Positions 34,192 through 41,009 of a DNA stretch of 41,009 bases are shown here, piece after piece. The first letter of the stretch is position 1, and every line of letters starts with the position of its first letter. This stretch comes from Hyphomonas jannaschiana VP2. Lineage in GTDB: Bacteria > Pseudomonadota > Alphaproteobacteria > Caulobacterales > Hyphomonadaceae. Position numbers and translations under genes: made by a program. The notes beneath the pieces are model-generated. The model saw nothing but the letters and a program-made list of their open reading frames with translations, was not told the DNA's origin and ran no database searches. Where the stretch lies: the NCBI RefSeq assembly GCF_000685215.1, contig NZ_ARYJ01000018.1, positions 1-41,009 of the forward strand, in the 5' to 3' direction.

Positions 34192-35439
34192 TTGGATCTT
34201 TCAGACGCATCGCAGATCGTACTGATCGGCGGCGGACAGGCAGCCGCGCAGGCCGTGCAGTCCCTGCGGATGGGAGGTTACGCCGGCAAGCTGGTGCTTG
34301 TTGGGGACGAACCCGCGCTGCCTTACCAGCGCCCGCCCCTTTCGAAAGCCTATATGAAGGGTGAGTTCGCCGAAGAGCGCCTCTTCTTCAAACCGGCCGC
34401 CTGGTATGAAGACAATGGCGTCGAACTGATCCTTTCGACCCGTGCGACCCGGATCGATCGCGCTGCCCAGGTGGTAGAACTCGAACATGGCGCGACGCTG
34501 AACTATGACGCGCTGATCCTGTGTACGGGCTCCCGCCCCCGCCCGCTTCCGGTGAAGGGCGCCGATCTTGAAAATGTGTTCGATCTGCGCGGCCTGGCTG
34601 ACGTAGACCGCATTCAGCCGAACATGGTCGCCGGCCGCCGGATGGTGATTATCGGCGCCGGATATATCGGCCTCGAAGCAGCCGCTGTGGCGCGCCAGAT
34701 GGGGCTTGAAGTCACTGTGCTGGAGATGGCGGACCGTGTGCTCGCCCGAGTGACCAGCCCGACGATGAGCGCCTTTTACGAGAAGGAACACCGCGCGCAG
34801 GGCGTCACGATCCTGACAGGCGCCCGGCTCGACCATCTCGAAGGCGAGAATGGTAAAGTCAGCGCGGCAGTTCTGGCGGATGGCACAAAATTACCGGCGG
34901 ACATTGTGCTGGCCGGGATCGGGATCCTGCCGAACATCGAACTGGCACAGGATGCCGGGCTGACGATCGACAATGGCATAGCCACGGACAGGGACGCGCA
35001 TACGTCTGATCCTCGCATCTTCGCGGCGGGTGACTGCGCCAGCCGTCCGCTTGTCCATTATGGCCGCACAGGCCGTCTTGAAAGCGTCCACAATGCGATT
35101 GAACAAGGTAAGCTCGCTGCCGCTGCCATCCTCGGCAAACCGCGCCCGCCAGAAGACTGCCCCTGGTTCTGGTCGGACCAGTACGACCTGAAACTGCAAA
35201 TCGCCGGGCTCAACCAGGGCCACGATGAAATTGTCGTTCGCGGTAATCCGGACGAGCGGAAATTCGCCGTCTTCTACCTGCGCAATGGCACGCTGATCGC
35301 CGTCGACGCGGTCAACAGCCCGCCAGAATTCCTGGCGTCAAAGAAATTGATCATGACGGGTACCAAAGTTGCACCCGACATGCTCAAGGATACATCCATT
35401 TCAATGAAAGACATCGCTGCGGCCGCCGCCTCAGCCTAA
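34192..35439 (+). CDS. NAD(P)H ferredoxin reductase (putidaredoxin-reductase type)
   Basis: A 415-residue FAD-dependent pyridine-nucleotide reductase. The FAD motif is [11 protein letters not shown] (11-21), the NAD(P)H motif [12 protein letters not shown] (153-164), and [10 protein letters not shown] (about 277-286) closes the second FAD site. The C-terminal domain ([17 protein letters not shown]) is typical of ferredoxin reductases that serve cytochrome P450s or Rieske oxygenases. It begins with TTG preceded by GGGAGGT 7 nt upstream, a strong ribosome-binding site that decides the start. The [2Fe-2S] ferredoxin follows by 16 bp, its probable partner. Confidence 0.93.
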   Translation: MDLSDASQIVLIGGGQAAAQAVQSLRMGGYAGKLVLVGDEPALPYQRPPLSKAYMKGEFAEERLFFKPAAWYEDNGVELILSTRATRIDRAAQVVELEHGATLNYDALILCTGSRPRPLPVKGADLENVFDLRGLADVDRIQPNMVAGRRMVIIGAGYIGLEAAAVARQMGLEVTVLEMADRVLARVTSPTMSAFYEKEHRAQGVTILTGARLDHLEGENGKVSAAVLADGTKLPADIVLAGIGILPNIELAQDAGLTIDNGIATDRDAHTSDPRIFAAGDCASRPLVHYGRTGRLESVHNAIEQGKLAAAAILGKPRPPEDCPWFWSDQYDLKLQIAGLNQGHDEIVVRGNPDERKFAVFYLRNGTLIAVDAVNSPPEFLASKKLIMTGTKVAPDMLKDTSISMKDIAAAAASA

Positions 35440-35455
35440 GGAGACCACAAAGCCG

Positions 35456-35776
35456 ATGCCAAAGATTACCTATATCGACCATGATGGCACCGAACGGACC
35501 GTCGAGGCGAAAAACGGCGAATCCGTCATGGAAGCTGCCATCAAGAATTCCATTCCCGGAATTGATGCAGATTGCGGCGGTGCCTGTGCCTGCGCGACCT
35601 GCCACGTCTATGTCGACCAGGCCTTCATGGACAAAGTGGGCGAGCAGCAGGAAATGGAAAAATCCATGCTCGACTTCGCTGAAAACGTTCAGGAAAACTC
35701 TCGCCTGTCCTGCCAGATCACCGTGTCGGACGATCTGGACGGTCTGCGTGTGACTACGCCGGAAAGCCAGCACTAG
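35456..35776 (+). CDS. [2Fe-2S] ferredoxin, adrenodoxin type
   Basis: A 106-residue ferredoxin. The cluster ligands are C40, C46, C49 and C86, in CGGACACATC and SCQ, with the C-x5-C-x2-C-x36-C spacing of adrenodoxin/putidaredoxin. C44 is an additional cysteine inside the cluster loop, also common in this family. It passes electrons from the reductase upstream to a partner oxygenase that is not in this window. A terminator follows 27 bp after the stop. Confidence 0.95.
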   Translation: MPKITYIDHDGTERTVEAKNGESVMEAAIKNSIPGIDADCGGACACATCHVYVDQAFMDKVGEQQEMEKSMLDFAENVQENSRLSCQITVSDDLDGLRVTTPESQH

Positions 35777-35802
35777 GCTGGATCGAAAACCACCAGTTTC
35801 GG

Positions 35803-35834
35803 CGCCCCGGCTTCACACGCCGGGGCGTTTTTAT
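35803..35834 (+). terminator. Intrinsic terminator after the ferredoxin gene
   Basis: CGCCCCGGC (35803-35811) pairs perfectly with GCCGGGGCG (35819-35827) with a 7-nt loop, followed by TTTTTATT. Confidence 0.85.
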
Positions 35835-35848
35835 TCCGGCCATGCTCC

Positions 35849-35889
35849 CCTAGCGGCACGGATTGGTTCCGAAAAGGAATGCGGCTAGG
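35849..35889. repeat. Large imperfect hairpin upstream of the thioesterase
   Basis: CCTAGCGGCA (35849-35858) and TGCGGCTAGG (35880-35889) pair with one mismatch, and TTCC/GGAA (35867-35870 with 35876-35879) form an inner stem. The element lies 34 bp before the thioesterase start and after the ferredoxin terminator. It may be an operator or a 5' leader structure. Confidence 0.45.
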
Positions 35890-35922
35890 CAGGAATCAAA
35901 TCTGCCATAACGGACCGAGGCA

Positions 35923-36711
35923 ATGAACTATACCGATCTCCTCTCCTCCATCGCCTTTGATGCGGATAATTCCGCACGTGTAACCGTGCCTGAAGACTGG
36001 ATGCAGGGACGAACCACATATGGCGGACTGACAGCGGCCCTCTGCCTGAAGGCCGCCCTGCCGCTTGCGGGCGACCGGCCTCTTCGCTCTGCACAGGTCG
36101 CCTTTGTCGGCCCGGCCTCAGGTGAGCTTGTCTCCGTGCCGACTGTGCTGCGTGAGGGTAAGAACACCGCGTTCATTTCCGTCCGCATGACAGGCCCCGA
36201 CGGGATCGTCGCGGAATGCATTTTCGCATTCGGGGCCGCGCGGGAATCGAGCCTTGATTTCTCTGACATGGTGGCGCCGGTTGTTACGTTGCCGGACGAG
36301 ACGAAACAGTTCTTCCCGGATGAGCGCCGGCGGCCTGCTTTCTCGCATCACTTCAATGTGCGCCTCGCCAAGGGTGGGCGCCCGATCAGCGGCGCGCCGG
36401 ATGGCGAAATCGTTCTGTGGCTACGGCACCGGGATGAAACGGCACCCATGGATGCTGTCACGCTTTTGTCGATTGCGGACTCACCACCTCCGGCGGCCCT
36501 TTCCATGATGACCGCGCCGGGACGTATCAGCTCCATGACCTGGATGGCTGAATTCCTGACGGACAACATCTCGACCGAGGACGGGTGGTTCCTGGCCCAG
36601 CACGTCGCGCAGACCGCACAACAAGGCTATTCCAGCCAGGCCATGCGCCTGTGGAATTCAAAAGGCGAGCCGATGATGGTGGGGCGTCAGACGATCGCCG
36701 TCTTTGGATAG
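35923..36711 (+). CDS. Acyl-CoA thioesterase family protein (double hotdog)
   Basis: A 262-residue protein with two hotdog domains, resembling the TesB-like thioesterase superfamily. The first domain shows MQGRTTYGGLTAALCLKAAL (27-46) and RSAQVAFVGPAS; the second shows FSHHFNVRLAKGG and DGWFLAQHVAQTAQQGYSSQ with SKGEPMMVGRQT at the end. It would hydrolyse acyl-CoA to free acid and CoA. GAGG precedes the ATG. It is convergent with the TIR-like gene with 3 bp between stops. Confidence 0.88.
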   Translation: MNYTDLLSSIAFDADNSARVTVPEDWMQGRTTYGGLTAALCLKAALPLAGDRPLRSAQVAFVGPASGELVSVPTVLREGKNTAFISVRMTGPDGIVAECIFAFGAARESSLDFSDMVAPVVTLPDETKQFFPDERRRPAFSHHFNVRLAKGGRPISGAPDGEIVLWLRHRDETAPMDAVTLLSIADSPPPAALSMMTAPGRISSMTWMAEFLTDNISTEDGWFLAQHVAQTAQQGYSSQAMRLWNSKGEPMMVGRQTIAVFG

Positions 36712-36714
36712 GCC

Positions 36715-37677
36715 TTACTCGCTTTCAGGCGGGGTCGTGTCGTCGATGATCGGGCCGTGCCCCATGCCGATGTCGACCGGGCCGGGCTCCATGAACTCGA
36801 CCATTGAGCGCGGCACGGTCCCTGCCGGGCAAGCCGCGATAACGGTCCGGGCATTGCCGGTTGCCGGCATCTCTGCGCTGAGCCGTTCGACGGGCTGAGA
36901 GCGGACCACAAGACTGAACAGGAAAATCGCCGCTATCGCCGCGCAGATAGCCGCGATGGTCCAGTTTCCGTAAACGGGATCCTGATCCGGCTCCACGACA
37001 GTTGTGGCTGCGGTGCGGGCATTTGCCGAAGCACGCGCCACAGCAGCGGACACACCGGTTGTTGAACGGGGCGCAGGTTCTCCATTGCCATTGCGCAGAG
37101 TGGTCTCCGCTTTCGTCGCAGCCTCTGCAGCTTCCTTGGCAGGTTCCGGCTTGATACCGAGCGCCTTCTCACGCTTTTGGCGCTCTGCAATGGCCAGCGG
37201 GTCATCCGGATGGGCATCGAGCCAAGCTTCGCGGGCCTCGTCATCCTTGGAACCAAGTTTCATCCAGGCGCGAAGATCGGAGCGGCCGGTACGTTCCGCC
37301 AGCTCTTCGACTAGCTTGTAGAAACCTTCCGGCATTTTCCGGGATGTAAATCCCTCCAGCGGGAAGCGCTTCGATTTCCGGTAAGGGGTATAGGGGATCG
37401 TCTTGTCGATGCCGGCATGCACCAGCATCCCATCCCGGGAATTGCCGACCGCAGCTGCTGCGCGCACCCAGTCATTCTTGACCGAATTTTCGGACCAGAG
37501 GATCAGCATGTTGCCGGATTTACCGGCATCCCGCGCATCCTTGGCGTCGAAAATATCGTCCTCCGTTTGTTTCTGATTGAAACGAACGGTGAATTTCAGC
37601 GAGCGGAGACGACGGGCGACAAGTTTCGCCATGTCGAAGTCTTCCGGCACAGTTACGAGAAAGACGTCATAAGCCAT
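36715..37677 (-). CDS. Membrane-anchored TIR-like protein lacking the catalytic glutamate
   Basis: A 320-residue protein with an N-terminal TIR-like domain (about 1-110), a charged region with a helical linker, one membrane segment (about 240-258) and a 60-residue C-terminus expected in the periplasm. The TIR pattern is visible as YDVFLVTV, NMLILWSENSVKNDWV and MLVHAGID. NADase TIR domains carry a glutamate four residues after the tryptophan of this motif; here W70 is followed by VRAAAA, so position 74 is alanine (codon GCA). Its neighbours are a thioesterase and ychF, not defence genes. A structural, scaffold or sensor role is inferred; enzymatic NAD cleavage is doubtful. Confidence 0.7.
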   Translation of the reverse strand: MAYDVFLVTVPEDFDMAKLVARRLRSLKFTVRFNQKQTEDDIFDAKDARDAGKSGNMLILWSENSVKNDWVRAAAAVGNSRDGMLVHAGIDKTIPYTPYRKSKRFPLEGFTSRKMPEGFYKLVEELAERTGRSDLRAWMKLGSKDDEAREAWLDAHPDDPLAIAERQKREKALGIKPEPAKEAAEAATKAETTLRNGNGEPAPRSTTGVSAAVARASANARTAATTVVEPDQDPVYGNWTIAAICAAIAAIFLFSLVVRSQPVERLSAEMPATGNARTVIAACPAGTVPRSMVEFMEPGPVDIGMGHGPIIDDTTPPESE

Positions 37678-37823
37678 GCGTTCTGCCTTGCATTTCGTGG
37701 GCCAACCTTACCCAAAGCCCCCCTGTTGAACACCCAATTCCGCTGTCAGGAGAGAAAACCGCCTGTTTTTCCTGCGGGAATAGGGCTATGGCCCCCTCGA
37801 AATCTAAGTTTAGGGAGGCCGGA

Positions 37824-38921
37824 ATGGGCTTCAAATGCGGGATTGTGGGCCTGCCCAATGTGGGCAAATCCACGCTTTTCAACGCTCTGACACAGACTGC
37901 TGCGGCACAGGCGGCGAACTATCCGTTCTGCACGATTGAGCCGAATGTCGGCGAAGTCGCCGTGCCAGAACCGCGCCTGGCGGAACTGGCCCGGGTTGCC
38001 GGCTCGAAAGAGATCATTCCCGCGCGCATGAATTTCGTCGACATTGCCGGCCTCGTTGAGGGCGCCAGCCAGGGCGAAGGCCTTGGCAACAAGTTCCTCG
38101 CCAATATCCGCGAAACCGATGCGATCATTTACGTGCTCCGCTGTTTCGATAATGACGACATCACCCATGTTCGCGGCACCATCGACCCGATTGCCGACTT
38201 TGAAGTGGTCGAGACCGAGCTTATGCTCGCAGACCTCGAAAGCCTCGAGAAGCGCAAGCAGAACGTCATCAAGAAAGCCAATTCCGGCGACAAGGAAGCC
38301 AAAGCCCAGGTGGCCCTGATCGACCTGGCACTCGCCGAGCTGAAGGAAGGCCGCCCTGCCCGCCGCGCCGATGTTCCGAAAGACGACCGCAAGGCGTGGA
38401 ACATGCTGCAACTGCTGACGTCCAAACCGATCCTCTTTGTCGCAAACGTTGACGAAGCCAGTGCGGCGACCGGCAATGACTACTCCAGACGCGTGGAAGA
38501 GCGCGCCAAGGAAGAAGGCGCCGGCTGCGTTGTCATCTCAGCCCAGATCGAATCCGAGCTGGCCATCCTGGACGAGCCCGACCGGACCGAATTCCTCGAA
38601 ACACTCGGCCTTGAAGAGCCTGGCCTGACCCGCCTGATCCATGCGGGTTATGACCTGCTGGACCTCCAGACCTATTTCACTGTTGGCCCGAAAGAAGCCC
38701 GCGCCTGGACGATCCGCAAAGGCTGGACTGCGCCGAAGGCGGCCGGCGTCATTCATGGCGACTTCGAAAAGGGGTTCATCCGTGCGGAGACAATCACCTT
38801 CGAAGACTACATCGCCTGCGGCGGAGAGTCTGGCGCCAAGGAAGCCGGCAAGATGCGGGCCGAAGGCAAGGAATACGTCGTGCAGGATGGCGACGTGATG
38901 CTATTCAGGTTCAACGTCTGA
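37824..38921 (+). CDS. ychF: Obg-like ATPase YchF
   Basis: A 365-residue universally conserved P-loop ATPase that binds the ribosome and affects oxidative-stress responses. Walker A GLPNVGKST is at residues 9-17, DIAGLVEGASQGEGLGNKF follows, and the base-recognition motif is NVDEA rather than NKxD, which explains preference for ATP. A helical arm and the C-terminal TGS domain (FTVGPKEARAWTIRKG) complete the family fold. ATG 37824 with GGGAGG upstream is chosen over ATG 37788. Confidence 0.96.
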   Translation: MGFKCGIVGLPNVGKSTLFNALTQTAAAQAANYPFCTIEPNVGEVAVPEPRLAELARVAGSKEIIPARMNFVDIAGLVEGASQGEGLGNKFLANIRETDAIIYVLRCFDNDDITHVRGTIDPIADFEVVETELMLADLESLEKRKQNVIKKANSGDKEAKAQVALIDLALAELKEGRPARRADVPKDDRKAWNMLQLLTSKPILFVANVDEASAATGNDYSRRVEERAKEEGAGCVVISAQIESELAILDEPDRTEFLETLGLEEPGLTRLIHAGYDLLDLQTYFTVGPKEARAWTIRKGWTAPKAAGVIHGDFEKGFIRAETITFEDYIACGGESGAKEAGKMRAEGKEYVVQDGDVMLFRFNV

Positions 38922-38945
38922 CCGGGATCGTCCTGTCAATCTATC

Positions 38946-39383
38946 TCAATTGAGCCATTCATCCGGAATGGTGACACCTGCGCGTTCATTGTCCCATGCG
39001 ATGCTGATGATCTGCCAGGTATCTGCGAGCCGGACCATGGTGATGAAGTTCACCCCCCGGGAATGAATCTCGCGATCTCCGACCCGGTAGATGGTTTCGT
39101 ACACGCTGCGCACCTGTGCGACGGCCCCCAGCCGCGCGCATTCATGCCCGATTTCGGTTTCCTTGAAGGAGGCGCCAGCGAGATTTTCCTCTGCGGCTTT
39201 GACATATTCATCGAACGTCAGGCACTGATTGGCTGGCAACGTGTCGATTGCTACGCCTGTCCGAGTCATGGTTGCGCGCGGATGATACAAATGCCGGATG
39301 CTCTCCCAGTCCCGCTTGCCTGACGGCTGCGAGATTACATCGTAAATCGCTTTCATAACCCCGCGGCTGTTCAGGTCGCTCAT
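38946..39383 (-). CDS. NTF2/SnoaL-like protein
   Basis: A 145-residue cone-shaped alpha+beta-barrel protein of the NTF2-like superfamily. The start MKAIYDVISQPSGKRDWESI leads to HLYHPRATMTRTG, and the sheet is closed by VNFITMVRLADTWQIISIAWDNE. Members are small hydrolases, isomerases or ligand-binding proteins; no activity can be named. It follows the ArsR-type gene by 60 bp on the same strand and converges on ychF. Confidence 0.82.
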   Translation of the reverse strand: MSDLNSRGVMKAIYDVISQPSGKRDWESIRHLYHPRATMTRTGVAIDTLPANQCLTFDEYVKAAEENLAGASFKETEIGHECARLGAVAQVRSVYETIYRVGDREIHSRGVNFITMVRLADTWQIISIAWDNERAGVTIPDEWLN

Positions 39384-39443
39384 AAACTCGCTCCATCAAC
39401 ATCTTTATATTTCAAATACCTGCCGAACGCGCTGTCCGGAGGT

Positions 39444-40052
39444 TCAGTCATCGCCACTGACAGCTTTTTCGTGAAGTGGCGTCAGTGTCCAGGCAAACGC
39501 AATCAGCGGCTGCTCCATGTCGCGTTCCTCCCAGAGTATCTCGGCAATCCGCTCAATGTAGCCATTGATTTCCCTGAGCGATTCCGGGCTCGGCCGGTTG
39601 ATCAGCCGGAAAAACCCGAGGTTCCTTTCGTCGCCCTCCAGCTGTGCCCGAGGATGAGACAAGCCCTGAACAAAATCCCGGTGTGCCTGTCGGGAGATCG
39701 CACCAACCGTCCGGTCGATGGTCTCGTGATTGGCGGGATCAGATAGCGCTTTCTGCAATCGCATGCGAGGCGATATTGTTTCGTAGAGGACCTCTGCCCG
39801 GCGATTGGAAACCTGCGAACCTGCCTCCACGACCAGATCCGCCTTCACCAGCATATTCATGTGGTAATAGATCGAGGAAGGCTGCCGGCCCATTGAAGCC
39901 GCCAACTGCTTGATGGACATCGGGCCGCGGCCCACCAGATGGTCGACAATGTCCATTCGTACCGGAGACGCCAAGCAGCTCAATTGATCCTTCCGAAGCA
40001 CCCAATAGGTGTCGCGGTCGTCCCGCTCAGCCTTTCCGTCTGATCGCTTCAT
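39444..40052 (-). CDS. ArsR-type winged-helix transcriptional regulator
   Basis: A 202-residue regulator. The winged helix spans about 20-85 with LSCLASPVRMDIVDHLVGRG and the recognition helix in MSIKQLAASMGRQPSSIYYH. The ArsR metal-ligand cysteines are not evident, so a small-molecule or other signal is likelier. A C-terminal helical extension (about 100-202) is larger than in simple ArsR proteins. It is divergent from the acyl-CoA dehydrogenase at 40274 across 221 bp, and could regulate it; the gap shows no clear operator to me. Confidence 0.87.
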   Translation of the reverse strand: MKRSDGKAERDDRDTYWVLRKDQLSCLASPVRMDIVDHLVGRGPMSIKQLAASMGRQPSSIYYHMNMLVKADLVVEAGSQVSNRRAEVLYETISPRMRLQKALSDPANHETIDRTVGAISRQAHRDFVQGLSHPRAQLEGDERNLGFFRLINRPSPESLREINGYIERIAEILWEERDMEQPLIAFAWTLTPLHEKAVSGDD

Positions 40053-40273
40053 GCACCTGTTACCTTCTTCCCCCAGCGAGCGGGTCGCCTGACGACAAGC
40101 TTTGCCGAGGACAATCGATAGGGCAGATTACCGGCCTGTGCCAGACTTCGGGACTCTTTCAACTCCCGCGGAGCTTCCCCAAGGTCATGAAGTTTGGCGC
40201 CTTGCCCGACTCCCTCCCTTGTGGCGTTCTGCCGTTCTGAGCCACCAGTTAAGGGCGGCCGGAGGAGCGAAAT

Positions 40274-41009
40274 ATGAAATTTGAACTGGACGAAGAGCAC
40301 CGGATGCTTGCCGACCTCGTCCAGCGCTTCGTGCGGGACGAGCTGATGCCGCTGGAAGGCGCCGTTCTGGAACGCGAAGCCAATGGACAAGGCGCCTATC
40401 TGACTCCTGAAGAGCGCCAGCGGCTGGACAAAGTCTCAAAAGATCTTGGCCTCTGGAGTCTCGATGCGCCGGAAGACGCCGGCGGCATGGGCATGCCTCA
40501 TGTAGCCCTTGTGGCCGTTAACGAGGCGCTCGGCTCCACGGTCGCGACTTATACGCTACCGCCGGACTCGCCGAACCTTCGCATGCTCATGACCACGGTG
40601 AACGAACAACAGCGCAAGGCATATCTCGAGCCTTACGCCCGAGGTGAAACCATATCCGCCATCGGCATTTCCGAACCGGGTGCCGGCGCCGATCCATCCG
40701 GAATGATTACACGCGCAGTGCGCGATGGTGACGACTGGGTCATCAATGGCCGCAAGATCTGGATCACCCGGGCTGCTGAGGCCGATTTCACCATCCTGAT
40801 GGCCATCACGGACAAGGAAAAGAAGGCACGGGGCGGCATGTCCGCATTCCTCGTGGATCGCGACACGCCGGGCTTCAACGTGCTGCGCCGAATTCCAATG
40901 CTGGGCGGAGAATTCACATACGAGGTCGCGCTGGAAGATTGCCGTGTGCCGGGCTGGAAGCTGCTTGGCGAGGAGGGCCAGGGCTTTGGCCCGATGCAGG
41001 TGCGGCTCC
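40274..41009 (+). CDS. Acyl-CoA dehydrogenase, 3' end beyond the window
   Basis: The first 245 residues of an acyl-CoA dehydrogenase. ATG 40274 has GGAGGAG 7 nt upstream. AIGISEPGAGADPSG near residue 132 and VINGRKIWITRAAEADFTILM near 155 are the flavin and substrate regions; GFGPMQVRL is the last readable stretch. The catalytic base and C-terminal domain lie outside the window. It is divergent from the ArsR-type regulator. Confidence 0.92.
   Translation, partial: MKFELDEEHRMLADLVQRFVRDELMPLEGAVLEREANGQGAYLTPEERQRLDKVSKDLGLWSLDAPEDAGGMGMPHVALVAVNEALGSTVATYTLPPDSPNLRMLMTTVNEQQRKAYLEPYARGETISAIGISEPGAGADPSGMITRAVRDGDDWVINGRKIWITRAAEADFTILMAITDKEKKARGGMSAFLVDRDTPGFNVLRRIPMLGGEFTYEVALEDCRVPGWKLLGEEGQGFGPMQVRL

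Noticed and set aside
36715..37677. TIR-like gene as the effector of an antiphage defence system
   Set aside because: No partner gene (such as a sensor, nucleotide cyclase or Argonaute) is adjacent, the neighbours are housekeeping genes and the catalytic glutamate is missing.

Overview
The window is a gene-dense, high-GC stretch of an alphaproteobacterial chromosome. A MipZ-type division-site ATPase together with a PopZ-type polar organiser points to the Caulobacterales/Hyphomonadales branch, and I infer a Hyphomonadaceae-like organism. There is no integrase, transposase, CRISPR array or phage gene. Almost every base is accounted for by ordinary chromosomal genes, and most intergenic gaps are under 150 bp.

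Layout. 1-6.3 kb: an amidohydrolase, mipZ with an unrecognised 151-aa gene just upstream, divergent panC, convergent hisC, a LacI-type regulator and a small secreted helical protein. 6.3-14.7 kb: a minus-strand series with a DUF3137 membrane protein, a GNAT acetyltransferase, a lipoprotein isoaspartyl peptidase/asparaginase, valS, popZ, tolC and a PCMT-like methyltransferase. 14.7-15.3 kb: tRNA-Cys(GCA) and tRNA-Asn(GTT), each with a recognisable promoter, with a strong terminator between them. 15.3-20.2 kb: a tight five-gene minus-strand operon (MpaB-family oxygenase, acyl-CoA dehydrogenase, GST, nitronate-monooxygenase-like flavoprotein, crotonase) that looks like a catabolic pathway for an unknown acyl-CoA-linked compound. 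20.2-25.2 kb: an ExoD-like membrane protein, sdaA with an unusual structured leader, an FAD monooxygenase, a CHCC zinc-finger protein, a divergent YadG-like ABC ATPase without a permease, and trxA. 25.2-34.1 kb: the minus-strand tsaE-amgK-murU-addB-addA run, whose first four junctions overlap or abut; it joins t6A tRNA modification, cell-wall sugar recycling and double-strand-break repair. 34.1-35.8 kb: a ferredoxin reductase and [2Fe-2S] ferredoxin pair behind a perfect 14-bp palindrome. 35.9-41 kb: an acyl-CoA thioesterase, a membrane-anchored TIR-like protein lacking the catalytic glutamate, ychF, an NTF2-like protein, an ArsR-type regulator and the start of a divergent acyl-CoA dehydrogenase that runs off the window.

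The most unusual points are the TIR-like protein with alanine at the NADase glutamate position, the inverted-repeat leader that can bury the ribosome-binding site of sdaA, the palindromic operator in front of the ferredoxin/reductase pair, the unexplained gene next to mipZ, and the uncharacterised five-gene catabolic operon. I did not find a complete, clearly new multi-gene system; these are individual leads.
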